A stretch of DNA of 33,193 bases from Basidiobolus ranarum (GCA_040143965.1 JASJQH010000077.1:1-33193); one strand, 5' to 3'. Positions 1 to 10,970 are shown, numbered from the stretch's first letter. Program-made: numbers and translations. The notes: generated by a model not told the origin, from the sequence alone.

Positions 1-1
1 T

Positions 2-1276
2 TTCGATGTAGTACAAACCTGCCGTGGTGCTGGTATTCGTCTATTCATGGTCACCGGTGATTTCTCCCTCACTGCTGCTGCCATTGCCAGACAGGTTGGT
101 ATCTTCACCGCAGAACACGTGGATAAAGCAACTGATTTAGTTGTTGTGAAGCGCGAGATGAGTTTGGTAGTAGATGATGGTGAGAATAGTGCCAGAAGAG
201 CCTTACTTCTTTCTGGTACTGATCTTCCTGATCTCACGGATCCACAGTGGGAAATGGTCACTAATTATGATGAGATTGTGTTTGCTCGTACTACTCCTGA
301 ACAAAAGCTCCGAATTGTACAAGAATTTCAAAAGCGTGGTAATATTGTCGGTGTTACTGGAGATGGTGTTAATGATGCACCAGCTCTGAAGGCTGCAAAT
401 ATTGGTATTGCTATGGGTGGTGGTAGTGAAGTAGCCATGGAGGCAGCTCACATGGTACTTCTCGATAACAACTTCTCTTCTATCATTGTCGCTATTGAGA
501 ACGGAAGATTGGTGTACGACAACTTGAAGAAAGTTATCCTTTATCTGCTTCCAGCAGGTTCATGGTCGGAATTGATTCCAATCTTGGTGAATGTTCTTCT
601 TGGAGTTCCACTTCCTCTTTCTGCCTTCTTAATGATCTATATCTGTGTGTTGACTGATATGCTTCCATCTATTGCAATCATGTTTGAAACCCCTGAATCT
701 GATTTGTTGAAACGTCCACCTCGTCGTCCCAACCAAGATCGCCTAGTGAATCTAGGTCTTCTACGACATGCTTACCTGTTTACAGGATTGATGGAGACTT
801 TATTCTCTCATTGCATGTTCTTTTACTATATCCAATCTACTGCTCATATCTCTGCTAGCGAAATTTTATTGACATTCGATAAATGGACTGCTGGCTATAA
901 AGGAATGACCCAAGAACAATTGGACGACTTACAATTCACTGGACAAAGTGTAACTTTTGTTTCTCTGGTAGTGCTCCAAGCATTTGGTAACCTTTTAGCT
1001 ACTCGTACCCGTCGCCTTTCTATATTTCAACATCCACCTTGGGCGCTACCCTCTCGTAATCTCTGGTTGTTAGGGGCACAATTTGGCTCAATTGTATTGG
1101 CATTAATTGCTGTATACTTGCCTGCATTCCATAATATCTTTAATACACGACCAGTACCAGTAAAATTCTGGTTCATCCCATTAGGTGGCGCAATGATTAT
1201 TCTAGGGGCTGATGAAATTCGTAAATATTTCGTACGTAAATATCCTCAGGGCACCCTTGCCAAGCTTTCTTGGTAG
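2..1276 (+). CDS. P-type cation ATPase, type IIC/ACU-like alkali-cation pump, C-terminal part (5' truncated)
   Basis: The reading frame is open from base 2, so the gene starts before the window; 424 residues are visible, ending at TAG. The visible part begins in the P domain (MVTGD motif), continues through the hinge signature TGDGVNDAPALK (about nt 352-390), and ends in a C-terminal cation-ATPase domain with about six membrane helices. The phosphorylated Asp (DKTG) lies outside the window. The order of motifs and the helix after FDNLKK-like YDNLKK resemble Na,K-ATPase alpha-type (IIC) pumps. The M5 segment reads YLLPAGSWSELIP, unlike the animal Na,K-ATPase M5, which I associate with fungal ACU-type Na/K uptake ATPases. 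Membrane protein, probably at the plasma membrane; ion specificity is inference. No intron is seen in this part. Confidence 0.88.
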   Translation, partial: FDVVQTCRGAGIRLFMVTGDFSLTAAAIARQVGIFTAEHVDKATDLVVVKREMSLVVDDGENSARRALLLSGTDLPDLTDPQWEMVTNYDEIVFARTTPEQKLRIVQEFQKRGNIVGVTGDGVNDAPALKAANIGIAMGGGSEVAMEAAHMVLLDNNFSSIIVAIENGRLVYDNLKKVILYLLPAGSWSELIPILVNVLLGVPLPLSAFLMIYICVLTDMLPSIAIMFETPESDLLKRPPRRPNQDRLVNLGLLRHAYLFTGLMETLFSHCMFFYYIQSTAHISASEILLTFDKWTAGYKGMTQEQLDDLQFTGQSVTFVSLVVLQAFGNLLATRTRRLSIFQHPPWALPSRNLWLLGAQFGSIVLALIAVYLPAFHNIFNTRPVPVKFWFIPLGGAMIILGADEIRKYFVRKYPQGTLAKLSW

Positions 1277-2403
1277 AATCGATACTTACTGGAAAAATCT
1301 CTAACACACCATGAATGTATACACCTCACCTGTCTTATAATTCAATTTTACTAGTGTCTTCTCGCATTCGTAATCATCTGTAATTTTCTCTTTCTTAAGC
1401 TAGTAATGCTGGATAGCCAATAAACTACTTGTAAAATATTCTATACTGCACCATAATCTATGAGCCTATCACATTTTCTCATTCCTATCATCGTTCAGGC
1501 CCAAGGTAGAAAACACTAAATTTGGCTGATAAACGAAGAGGTTACTGCGTTAAGCTAAACAAGACGCAGCGTAGCCCGATGTAACATAAATCTGGACACT
1601 TAGCTGTGGATTGGATATGCTCCCTAGCCCATGAGTACCTTTTACTGCCCATATATTTTATAAATTGACTCAACGAGTGAACAATAATTTGTAATTCATT
1701 GACATTGAAGGGTTCATAGTTGATAAGGTAATTCTCGGTACAGAATATCAGTATATCTCTACCTTTTGGGAAAAGTGCAGTTTACAGCCTAATACGAAAG
1801 TTCATATGAATTACATATGAATGTGTAAAGACACTGTGATTTACCGATTAAGTCTCTATTTGAAAAGATTATAGATAGATTACCTATTGTGTCGCATATT
1901 GATTGAATGAAACACGAAGTGAAATCAAATCGATCATGATTCGGATAAACCTAGTTCGATTAATCGATAACGTTGGAAGCACTCTGAGCAGCGATTGTAT
2001 GTAATACGGTATGTAATACAAATATGAATCAGAGGTACTCTTTTGTCTTCTTCTTACTAACATGTACCATACTTGAACTTGAGGATTTCTATATATTGAA
2101 GTTCATTCTATCAACTAAACTACCTAAATGGTATGTAGAGTAATTCATAAATATTAACTACAAGTACAACCTCAAGATGGAGCACAGTAAAATATTTGCC
2201 AAGTATATTATGTATCTCTTAAAATGAACCACCAACAGTCTCAAGCTAATGTTGACATCCCAAAATATCTTGAGCTTGATACGAGCAATTGGGTGGGTGA
2301 GAATGGATATACAATATATATATATATATTTAGGAGGAGAATAGATAATATCTCCAGTGAGGCTGTGTAAATCAAAACATGTTTACAGCCAGAACTGTTG
2401 TAA

Positions 2404-2715
2404 TTAACATAGCCTAAACATATGTGTAGTCATATATAGCTTAGTATTTAGATATTCTATATTTCACAAAGATAGCACCCACTATTCTCAAGAGGAATTT
2501 ACTGAGAAGTTCTCAGATATATAGATTTTCAAATTTATCCTAGAGGCCCCCAACTTTGCGCACATTATTCTAGGACCTTCTTTAGCACATTCTATACGTT
2601 TGTTTGCTTACCTCTTGACTGTACTATAAATGTCAACTTTCTACTCAACAGATCAATACGTGAAAACCATCAATTCTTCTAGCTCTCCAAACCATTTCCA
2701 ACAAACTCTCAAAAC
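2404..2715. repeat. Diverged direct repeat, copy A
   Basis: This stretch aligns with 3406-3718 in the same orientation with an almost constant offset of 1003-1004 bases, so there are nearly no net indels. Shared blocks include AGTCATATATAGCTTAGTAT near the start, TATAAATGTCAACTTTCTAC at about 2625-2644, and GTGAAAACCATCAATTCTTC further on. Each copy holds a TATAAAT box-like motif. No coding potential is seen. It may be an old segmental duplication, a duplicated promoter, or a pair of decayed LTRs. Confidence 0.8.
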
Positions 2716-3405
2716 AATAACTGCAAGTGTTTGGCATTTCAAAATGTAGAACATATATATTAACCTGATCAACAAATACATCAAAGATTTGAGAATAGCC
2801 CTAAGGTTAACAACCTCTGTGACTAATAATCAATGAATTTTTCCCAGTCATTTCGCAGCATTATACCATGAAAATACATATGCATAGTCATTATCACCAT
2901 TAGTTTACAGTGGAAGATGACTGACGAATGAGAGCGAGTGGGAAGTATATTCTAAAACGAGCGCACCGTCCTAGTATATGTATTCCGTTATGTATTAGAG
3001 TTAGCCAACTAGAATCCGACATAGAGCATCCTCCAAGTCTATAATGATGTGTAGCAATGATAGTTCATAAAACGGAATACGCCATTACCCAGTATAGTGA
3101 TAGAGTTGCAGTGCTGTATGCATCACTGCATGATACTGTACTGATGATTGGGTCAAGCATTTCTTGTGATTAAGCAGTAAGTTTTTGAATGCTAAATTAG
3201 TTGTACAATGTACAGTGAAGACCATACTAGATTCCCAACTATTGTAAACAATTTGAATGTGTGCTGACTTTTCCTTTCCCACCAGTGGTTCATGCTCCAA
3301 CAGCTACAACGGTCGCTGGGTACTTTTGAGAAGATAAATGGCAGATGACGGCAGTTTCTATACTGTTTGTACTAACCCTAAGGTTAGACTATAGTATTTG
3401 TTGAA

Positions 3406-3718
3406 ATTAGCATTGCCTAAACACCTATATAGTCATATATAGCTTAGTATTTAGTTATCCTATAGTGAACTAAGATATTACCCATTATTCGATATCGGAA
3501 TTTACTTAGAGGTTTGAAGATAGATAGATTTTGATAACTTGTGCTAGAAGCCCCAAACTTTGCACACATGTTCCTGGGACCTTCCTTAACACATTCTACA
3601 CGTTAGTTTGTTTACATCTTGACAAAACTATAAATGTCAACTTTCTACGCAATAAATCAGTAAGTGAAAACCATCAATTCTTCTAGTTCCCCAAACCACT
3701 TCCAACAGGCTCCCAAGA
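3406..3718. repeat. Diverged direct repeat, copy B
   Basis: Second copy of the repeat at 2404-2715, in direct orientation, about 690 bases further on. The two copies differ at many single bases but keep colinearity, including the TATAAATGTCAACTTT block at about 3629. I found no flanking target-site duplication and no reverse transcriptase or integrase sequence between the copies. Confidence 0.8.
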
Positions 3719-3872
3719 TACTTTAACAGTATTTGTAAGCTATAATTCGTGTATTCATGCATTCTTGAATATCCTTACCTAATCCTATGCCATGTTGGCC
3801 AATTTCCTGAAAGCCTATCTAGATTTTGTATTATAAATCGGCCAATTCAAAAACCGAGATACTTGATGGAGT

Positions 3873-3898
3873 GTGAAGTAACTCAGTGAAGTAACTCA
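3873..3898. repeat. Tandem duplication of 13 bp
   Basis: GTGAAGTAACTCA occurs twice without a gap (3873-3885 and 3886-3898), about 320 bases upstream of the IAH1 start codon. The exact identity suggests a recent slippage event; function unknown. Confidence 0.85.
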
Positions 3899-4220
3899 TG
3901 TGAACATTGTTGCCATTCTGGTATATTTTTATAGTGGATTATAATTGAATATAATTTAGATTTCTCACACATGATCATCAAATAATGTGAGGAATGGTAC
4001 AAATAAACTGATGAATTCATCACCAATCATGCTTATTTCTATTCATAAGCAACAAGGAATCTAGGGGGATCTAAAGAAATCTGAGATGAACAAGTCGATA
4101 TATGGATATCCACTTACTAATCAGAGTTATATTCCCTTATGATTGTCGAAATATACTATAATAGGCCCAAGATAAGTAGAGTCAGCAATAGAGCACTTCA
4201 TTTCTTTATCCACCCTCATT

Positions 4221-5138
4221 ATGTACGAATACAATAAAATCATACTCTTTGGAGATGCATTGACTCAAGTAAGTGAACGTTCTTCTCTCTAATTTTGAGT
4301 AGTATTTACTCAGCTCTCTTTTGAATAGATAAGTTTTGCAAATATTAATGGCTGGGGCGCTGCATTAGCGAATGAATATAGTGGAAAGCTTGATGTACTA
4401 AACCGTGGTTATGTTGGTATGTACACTCTCCGTAACAACTTCCACAGTACTCTTCTAAACTGTTTTTAAGGGTACAATACTGAATGGGCTAAATACATCT
4501 TGGAACAATTACTACCGCAGAATGGTGACTCGAAATTAAAAAGAAGCTCTACCACAGAGTTAATAATCATCTTCTTTGGCACAAACGATGCAGCTCTGCC
4601 CAACTCTAGTCAGCATATTCCTGTTGAGGCTTATGGAGAAAATTTGCGAAAACTTGTTAATATGATTAAATCACCCAAATCGCCCTATCATAGTCCTGAA
4701 ACTCGCGTACTGTTAGTTACACCACCACCATTGATTGAACAGGAGTGGGAGAAGATGTGTAGTTTTCGTGGTATATCCCTTGATCGTAAATCCGAAGTCA
4801 CCAAAATCTATGCTCAAAAGTGCAAGGAAATTGGCTTAGAAATGGGAGTACCTGTGGTTGACTTGTGGAAAAAGTTTGCGAAACGAATTAAATCATCACG
4901 CGAAAAAAGGGTTCCTGGGCGTGGTCTCATTCATGGAATGCAATTGAAGGACTATTTCCTGGATGGTGTACATTTTTCTGAGCTAGGGAACAATACTACT
5001 TTTTGTGGAATCTTTTCTGCCATCAAGAAAAACTGGCCAGAGCTGGATCCCGAAAGAATATCTATGGTTCTGCCTTGGTGGGATGATATTAATACACAGA
5101 ACCCAGCCAAGTCAATCGTTTTCCCCTCACACCATTGA
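4221..5138 (+). CDS. IAH1: SGNH/GDSL esterase, isoamyl acetate hydrolase (IAH1) family; catalytic Ser position is Ala
   Basis: Exons 4221-4268, 4329-4416, 4471-5138 give 267 residues, typical for this family. IAH1-type enzymes hydrolyse short-chain acetate esters. The SGNH blocks can be followed: block I reads LFGDALTQ instead of the family's FGDS (residue 13 is Ala, codon GCA at 4257-4259); the Gly block is NRGYVGYNT; block III is FGTND (Gly82, Asn84); block V is DGVH with Asp210 and His213. WGAALANEY and LDVLNRG are hallmark IAH1 sequence and support the two 5' introns (60 and 54 nt). The second intron ends in AAG. With the nucleophile missing and everything else conserved, this is a pseudoenzyme, a recent mutant allele, or a base-call error. 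Family assignment is firm; activity is doubtful. Confidence 0.92.
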
Positions 5139-5951
5139 ATCGGCTTGGCTCTCTTTCCTTTGTTATATATATATACATGAGATCTCAGTAATACCAATGC
5201 TTTCTGTATCAGTTAGTCTCTTCTCTACTTATTTCCTCAACCTGCACTGACTTTAGCACACTTGCTTTGTTAGTCCGACTAACTATTAGAAGTGACAAAA
5301 AGAAACCTGTAATTAAACCACTATTTTATAAAACAATCAACCAATCCTATTCCTCTGTTGTCCATCTCTATGGGCTAGGCTCTATTTACCATCGAATGCA
5401 GTTGATCCACGCGATATTCACAAGACTTCTTAAGCCGTGAAGATTAGAAATAGATACCGGGACACGTAGAGTGCGATTGGTGACTGATGGTGATTGGAAC
5501 TTAGTTGACCTATAGCGGTTCATTATTCTAGGGTTAGGTGTCTACCGATACTAATGAACTTATTTTTTATTTGCTTCGTGGCTACTAAAAGCAGCTAATG
5601 GCTCATATTTTATCCATAAGCGTTCTTGGGTGATCAATTAAAGCCAAATTGGCCAGAAAAACTAGACATGTGAAGTTCTTAGCTGGAACCATAATGCTAT
5701 TTCTAAACATTTATGCTTACCCATTCCTCGTATTTTAGGAACTAACTAGTGTATTTCAGTAAGCAAATTGAATACAAAATTGAATTCAAAATCGGAAAGC
5801 ATAAATCAGAATATGGCTTTGATCAGAATTATAGATGCAGAAAAAGCTTCCAGAAACTGTAGTGGCTATAGTACGAATCTACGTAGTACGAGGGTTAACT
5901 ATAAAATCCTTGATCGACTCCTGCTCTGGGTTATTAACACCAGTAACGAAT
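5139..5951. other. Intergenic region between IAH1 and cytidine deaminase
   Basis: About 810 bases. Short open frames near 5768-5959 run into the deaminase start but show no family resemblance. A short TA run lies at about 5165-5175. I see no other feature. Confidence 0.6.
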
Positions 5952-6629
5952 ATGTCTAAAATTCAACTGACCAAGGAGCAAGAGGACACACTCATTGATA
6001 TGTCCCTTGATGGTAAATCATACCACGCTTCTCTAAGTTCTCTTTCATCGACTGATATGATTATATAGCTCGTAACTACGCGTATTGTCCATATTCAAAA
6101 TTCCGTGTTGGAGCTGCTGTACTAACTGATACCAACGAGTACTTCAAAGGCAAAGCAATGATTATTTACTTATCTATAGCTTTGTGACTAACGATATTTG
6201 ATGTTTTCAGGCTGTAATATTGAAAATGCGTCTTTTGGAGCCGGTGTTTGTGCAGAACGTTGTGCTTTCCAAAAAGCTATTGTAAGTTTATTATTCATAC
6301 CAACTCAATACCGGAATACCTTCTAAATAATCGTTTTTTTTGCAGAGCGAGGGTCATAAGAAGTTTATTGCCATTGCTGCTTCTACGTTGGTTAATTCTT
6401 GAATAATCTGACCTTATGCTGGAAACGCTAACATAAGTGACTCTATTCATATAGTGATGTGGATACTTTCCCTACCCCCTGTGGTATCTGTCGTCAGTTC
6501 ATGGCTGAATTTGGAGTCGATATATTGGTCCTTTTAGTCAGACATGATCGCAGTATCAAGACCATGACATTGAGGGAGTTATTACCAGAGCACTTTGGTC
6601 CTAGCGACTTGGGAAATTCCGAGCCTTAA
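5952..6629 (+). CDS. CDD1: Cytidine deaminase
   Basis: Five exons (5952-6012, 6069-6149, 6211-6281, 6346-6386, 6455-6629) encode 142 residues, the normal size of the tetrameric cytidine deaminase. It hydrolytically deaminates cytidine/deoxycytidine to uridine in pyrimidine salvage, in the cytosol. The zinc site is complete: CAER (Cys61, catalytic Glu63) and PCGIC (Cys94, Cys97). YCPYSKFRVGAA and GCNIENASFGAG are standard family blocks. Intron 2 (6150-6210) starts with GC rather than GT: the frame and the conserved FKGCNIEN sequence are restored only by a GC-AG splice. The start fits the usual short N-terminus (MSKIQLTKEQED). It is convergent with the next gene. Confidence 0.93.
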
Positions 6630-6983
6630 TGAGTGGATTTTCTCTGGCATTTCACCTGTCAATCAATCCTTTGTTTCTATGTATCATATTGCAATATATA
6701 AAGGTGATGAAGATCCTTTATTAATGCAGAAAGCTGATTTAATTTGAGTGCCTAATGTTGGGGCAGTGATTGTATAGATACATGTCGAGTTTATTCACAA
6801 AGATAGAGATAAGAGCTAACAACATAATATAATGGTAAAGTTTGACTGGATTATAGTACCTTCCTCTAGTAGTTGAAGAATTCTAGACGTAGTGGCGTAT
6901 TTCATTATTTTTCAGAATTCATTGATAAAGTAATAATCGAACTATCTCAACTAACGAATTCGCCAAAATCTTTCGAGTAAATT

Positions 6984-7649
6984 TTACTCCAAAGAGATAT
7001 ATTCTTCGATAAGTTTACATATTTTCAGTCGTTCAGAGAATTCTTCTTCAACTTCAAATCTGATGTGTATCTGAGAGTTCCAACGAATCGCCACATCTTC
7101 GACATCTTTGATTTTCTGTAAATCAAGTGATCGTAACATATGGATTTTGACTTGTAATTCCTTGACGTACATTGACTCCACAGACATAATCCAGTTCGCG
7201 ACTTCTAATAGAGTGATTGCGGCTACGTTTTGGTTTTTATATCCTGGAATAAGGATTTTCTCTAGTCCAGTACCAGGAATTGAAGATAACATCTTGTCTA
7301 AAGAGCTTTTCAACTGCGTCATTCCTCTAACTAATCTCTCAAAAGTAGCCATGGACTGATGCAGCTGAGTAAGAGTTTTTTCGATTTCAACGGTCTGCTT
7401 ATAAATTAAGCTTTCAAGAACATGTTTAGGTAAAAATGAAGGGTTTTTTGGGATCCGTGGATTTTTGTTAGAACTAAATTCTTGTTGCTTAGTTAACAAT
7501 ACCAAGGTTTCGTCACGTTGCGTAATAAGGTTGATCAATGAAGAAAAAAGAGAACCAGTGAAAGCTTGCTGATTACTCCATTGTCGGCACAAGGAATCAA
7601 GCTTGGTCAACAAAGCAAGAATTTGATGTTGTGGTAATTCTGAACTCAT
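6984..7649 (-). CDS. Helical protein resembling C1orf109/AIRIM (putative ribosome-maturation factor)
   Basis: A single-exon frame of 221 residues, mostly alpha-helical. The best resemblance I can recall is to C1orf109 (AIRIM), which works with the AFG2/SPATA5 AAA-ATPase in releasing factors from pre-60S ribosomes. The region at about residues 147-172 (LLEVANWIMSVESMYVKEL) resembles the C1orf109 block with MLEWL and ERHYRKSYLKRKYLL; flanking helices and overall length (about 200 residues) also fit. The similarity is weak and read by eye, so the name is tentative; another coiled-coil protein is possible. It converges with cytidine deaminase and diverges from the beta-lactamase-like gene. Confidence 0.5.
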   Translation of the reverse strand: MSSELPQHQILALLTKLDSLCRQWSNQQAFTGSLFSSLINLITQRDETLVLLTKQQEFSSNKNPRIPKNPSFLPKHVLESLIYKQTVEIEKTLTQLHQSMATFERLVRGMTQLKSSLDKMLSSIPGTGLEKILIPGYKNQNVAAITLLEVANWIMSVESMYVKELQVKIHMLRSLDLQKIKDVEDVAIRWNSQIHIRFEVEEEFSERLKICKLIEEYISLE

Positions 7650-8432
7650 ATCAATGTATCATTGTTTATTTGAGCGTGTTCTTTGAACGAATTTCAAACC
7701 TTTTTTTTATCAATACCCACCCCCATACCCACCATAAAATCGAGCATCTATCGTTTGGAAATATTAAATCATACTTTTAAACAACATCTACAAAGCTTGT
7801 ATAACAAACATGTGTACGGATTCTTATATTGATCTTATTAATTCTCTCGAGTTGATCAGAACAAGTATCTAGGGTTGCCTAGTAAATTCTGTTGTACTAC
7901 ACTAAAATACCTTGTCACTGGCTCAAACATATATATCCTTCATTGGTGTAAGTTCATTAAACCATATTTAAAATAAATGAAATAACTTTTTATCGAGTCA
8001 TCCGACAGTTTGTACACACTTCTGTAGTTAGGACGTGGCAAGCTATTTTACCATGAAATTGGAATATCAATTAACGCACACAAACACAAACTTTATGGTT
8101 CCCGCACGTAGTTTGAAAAGTATACCAAATCTTGATTTACTTTTATGGGAACTTTCACAAACTCCGTAATGTCCAATGAAGGATATTTCGAGGCTGTTCT
8201 AATATACAAATTAAATCGATTTTAACTTAAAATGTGTTAACAAATGGATGCATTCCATTGTACTACGATCCACATTTACTGCTCGACGCCTTGAGAATCC
8301 GATTGGAGATGTGACTGCTTTGAAGAGCGAGGCATGAGCATTTAACTAACTCGAGGTTGGCTGCTTTTCACTCATTTTCGCTACCTTCAGTCTATTTCAC
8401 ATATTTGTTCTTTTTATTAAAATAAAGGACAG
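7650..8432. promoter_or_regulatory. Shared divergent promoter region
   Basis: About 780 bases separate the minus-strand AIRIM-like gene from the plus-strand serine hydrolase, so the promoters of both must lie here. A C-rich stretch (two ACCCACC-type motifs) is at about 7715-7735. No specific operator can be recognised. Confidence 0.4.
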
Positions 8433-10793
8433 ATGCTTTTTCGTTTATCCTCGGCATTAGCTCTGGGATCTTTGGTGTTGAGCTTGACAACAGCTCGGGA
8501 GATTACTCACGAAGAGGTTAAAAGGTTTACTGATGACTTTTTTGGTCGAGTGATCAAGCAGGGTCAACTCCCTGGTTAGTTTGATTCAATATATTTCATA
8601 TTTGCCTTCTTTGCGTTTTGAAGCATCTATTTTTAACCTTTATTTTTGTTAGGTGCTGTTGTATCCGTGGTTAAAGATGGCTCAGTTATTTACAAATCAG
8701 GTTATGGCTATTCTGACTTAGAATCGAAGTCTCTAGCTGATCCCTCCAGCACTGTTGTTCAAGTTGGCTCAATCTCCAAGACTTTTACTGCTACTTCATT
8801 ATTACAATTATATGAAAAGGGTTTAATAGAATTAGATCAAAACATTAACTTGTATCTCCGGGATGAAGACCAAACTCAAACTTTCTTCCTATCCACAAAT
8901 AATTTCAAAGAAAACGTAACTGCATCCAGCCTTCTTACGCATACTTCTGGCTTAGACACTAAAATGCTCGGTACTGCAACTATCAAGCCTCAAAATGTAT
9001 TTTCATAGTACTATTGCCTCCTTCCTACTCATATGCTAATTATCCTTATTTAGATCCCCTCCTCTATACTTCCGGCACTCGAAAATTTCCCCCTTAGAGT
9101 TCGCGAAGTCAATGAAACCCAAAGCTATTCTAATCATGGATACACCTTGCTTGGGCACACTGTCAGTAAAATATCTAAGCTCCCTTTTGCCGAGTATGTT
9201 CGTCAACATATTCTCGAACCATTGGGAATGGATGCCAGTACATTTGCTCCTCATAACGCTTCTGATCCTACCACGGTTAAAATAAGATCTTCGGAAAAAT
9301 ACAAGTTTGCTGTAGCCTATGGCAAAAATCCAAAAACTAATGAATTCGAACGAGCACCCGAGCTGTATATCGCCCTTGTGCCTGCTGGTGCTTTGGTAAG
9401 CACAGCCGAAGACATGTCTAAATTCATGATTGCTCATCTCAATCATGGATCGCTATCCGAAAATCAACGTATTCTTGATCCTGACACTATTGATTTGATG
9501 CACTCACGCCAATTTGGTCATAACGAGCTTATCGATGGCACCTGCTATGGATTCTTCGAAACAAACTATGGTCCAGGGCTAAGAATGATTTCTCATGGTG
9601 GTGATACTGTCGGTCAGAGTAGTCAGATGTCACTGTTTCCTGACAAGAATCTTGGTATTTTCGTGTCCTACAATGTAAACGACATTATGATTCGTAAAGA
9701 ATTTGTTGAGAATTTCATCAGTCATTTTTATGAACCCAGTGAATCAGCTGACCCGTACGATGAGGAGTTTTTCCAAGTCGTACCTCATTGGGACTATCGT
9801 GCAGAATACTATGAAGCTACCTTCAGACCGGTTGGTGTATCTCATTCATCCTTTGAGAAGCTAATTTCACTCGAACAACAAATAGTGATTAAGGGCTATC
9901 CCGATAACATTCTTGGAGTAATCTTGCCCCAATCACTTCAGCCGTTATTTGGTACTGACGAGGTTAAACTACGCGAAGTTGCTAGACATACCTTCAAAGT
10001 CATTGATCCTATCTCTCCAGGACACATGAGTAAACAGTATTTTACCTTCAAATTTGATCGAGAGCTCGGTGGTGCTATATTTTTGTATGCCGGCTCTTTC
10101 GACTTGCCTATAGTCTTCGAACGTATAGAGTGGTACGAAAAAAAAATACCCCAACTCTCCATCTTCGCCATTGCTCTATCCATCATGGTCATAGAAGCCT
10201 TTTATCACGCTTACTTCTTGATTAGTAACTACCTGTACGGTCGGGAGAAATCACAATTCTCTTATCAGAAAATCAATGGCAAGAAGTCAAAGAAAGTAAA
10301 CAAGGCCAAGGATTCCGATGACGAAGAAGAGGATGATACACCCGAAGAAGTTAAAAGTAGAATTGAAGAAGAGAAGAGAAAGAAAGAGCGTCTAGCGGAG
10401 CTCCAGAAGAAATATGTTATCCCTGATGACGCTAATATTGATGATTATGAAAAGACAGAGAATAATTTCTCATTCAAGCTGCTTCCTCAAGTACCCGGTA
10501 TTTTGGCCTGGTTATATGTAACCATGTTTGTGTCTGTCGGATGCTTGGGCTATTACTATGATTTGTATGAGCTAATTAGCTTGCATCGTTTACCAGAGGC
10601 GTTCCGTTTAGTCTTTATGATACCGTTTGCGGCTGTTATGGTTACAGTTATGTTTGCTCGACACCTGTTTTGCTGGTGGGGTGAAATTCCTGGCTACCAG
10701 CGCCAGCATAGATGGTTTTTGGCCGTTCTCATAGCATCCTGTGTGTTGCTCTACTTTATTGTGAGCAATCATCTTATTATGATTCACATGTAG
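8433..10793 (+). CDS. Beta-lactamase-fold serine hydrolase with C-terminal transmembrane region
   Basis: Exons 8433-8574, 8653-8996 and 9054-10793 encode 741 residues. A signal peptide (hydrophobic about residues 3-21) precedes a beta-lactamase (class C/PBP-like) domain with the three family motifs: SISK (Ser87, Lys90), YSN (Tyr187, Asn189) and HGG (343-345). After about residue 525 there is a membrane helix (about 528-555), a charged acidic/basic linker (about 579-610), and three more hydrophobic segments (about 643-665, 679-700, 716-736). The catalytic domain should face the cell exterior or the secretory lumen; the substrate is unknown. The family is named after beta-lactamases, but eukaryotic members are usually peptidases or esterases. 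Both introns are confirmed by frame and by the continuing domain. An AATAAA lies 50 bases after the TAG stop. Confidence 0.9.
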
Positions 10794-10842
10794 AATATTT
10801 GTTTTCGATATTCATCACTTATTTTCTCTCAATCACTACTAT

Positions 10843-10848
10843 AATAAA
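10843..10848 (+). terminator. Polyadenylation-signal-like AATAAA of the serine hydrolase gene
   Basis: AATAAA about 50 bases downstream of the stop codon at 10791-10793, in an AT-rich tail before the convergent Epl1 gene. Confidence 0.4.
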
Positions 10849-10970
10849 GTTTAATAATTTCTCTTGATCCACCTCGCCTTCATCAACATTACCCAACTGC
10901 ATAAGACATGCAGTTAAAATGTACTTTCATTTATTGCTGAGATGGATGTAGATGATACGCCATGCTTATC

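Larger units (their letters stand above)
1277..4220. other. Long intergenic region, no convincing gene
   Basis: About 2.9 kb between the ATPase stop and the IAH1 start. I see no ORF with family resemblance and no splice-linked exons. It holds a pair of diverged direct repeats (listed separately), a short TA microsatellite at about 2314-2329, a double GTATGTAATAC at 1997-2019, and an exact 13-bp tandem duplication at 3873-3898. Confidence 0.7.

Noticed and set aside
2241-2281. Inverted repeat TCAAGCT ... AGCTTGA as hairpin or terminator
   Set aside because: Seven-base arms with a long loop in AT-rich DNA are expected by chance.
3085-3300. Minus-strand open frame of 71 codons in the long intergenic region
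   Set aside because: No family resemblance, no neighbouring splice-linked exons, and length expected by chance.
3372-3386. CTAACCCTAAGGTTA, telomere-like on the minus strand
   Set aside because: Only about one and a half TTAGGG units and a small palindrome; no array, so not a telomeric tract.
5768-5959. Open frame overlapping the start of cytidine deaminase
   Set aside because: Different frame from the deaminase, no recognisable sequence, ends just after the deaminase ATG.
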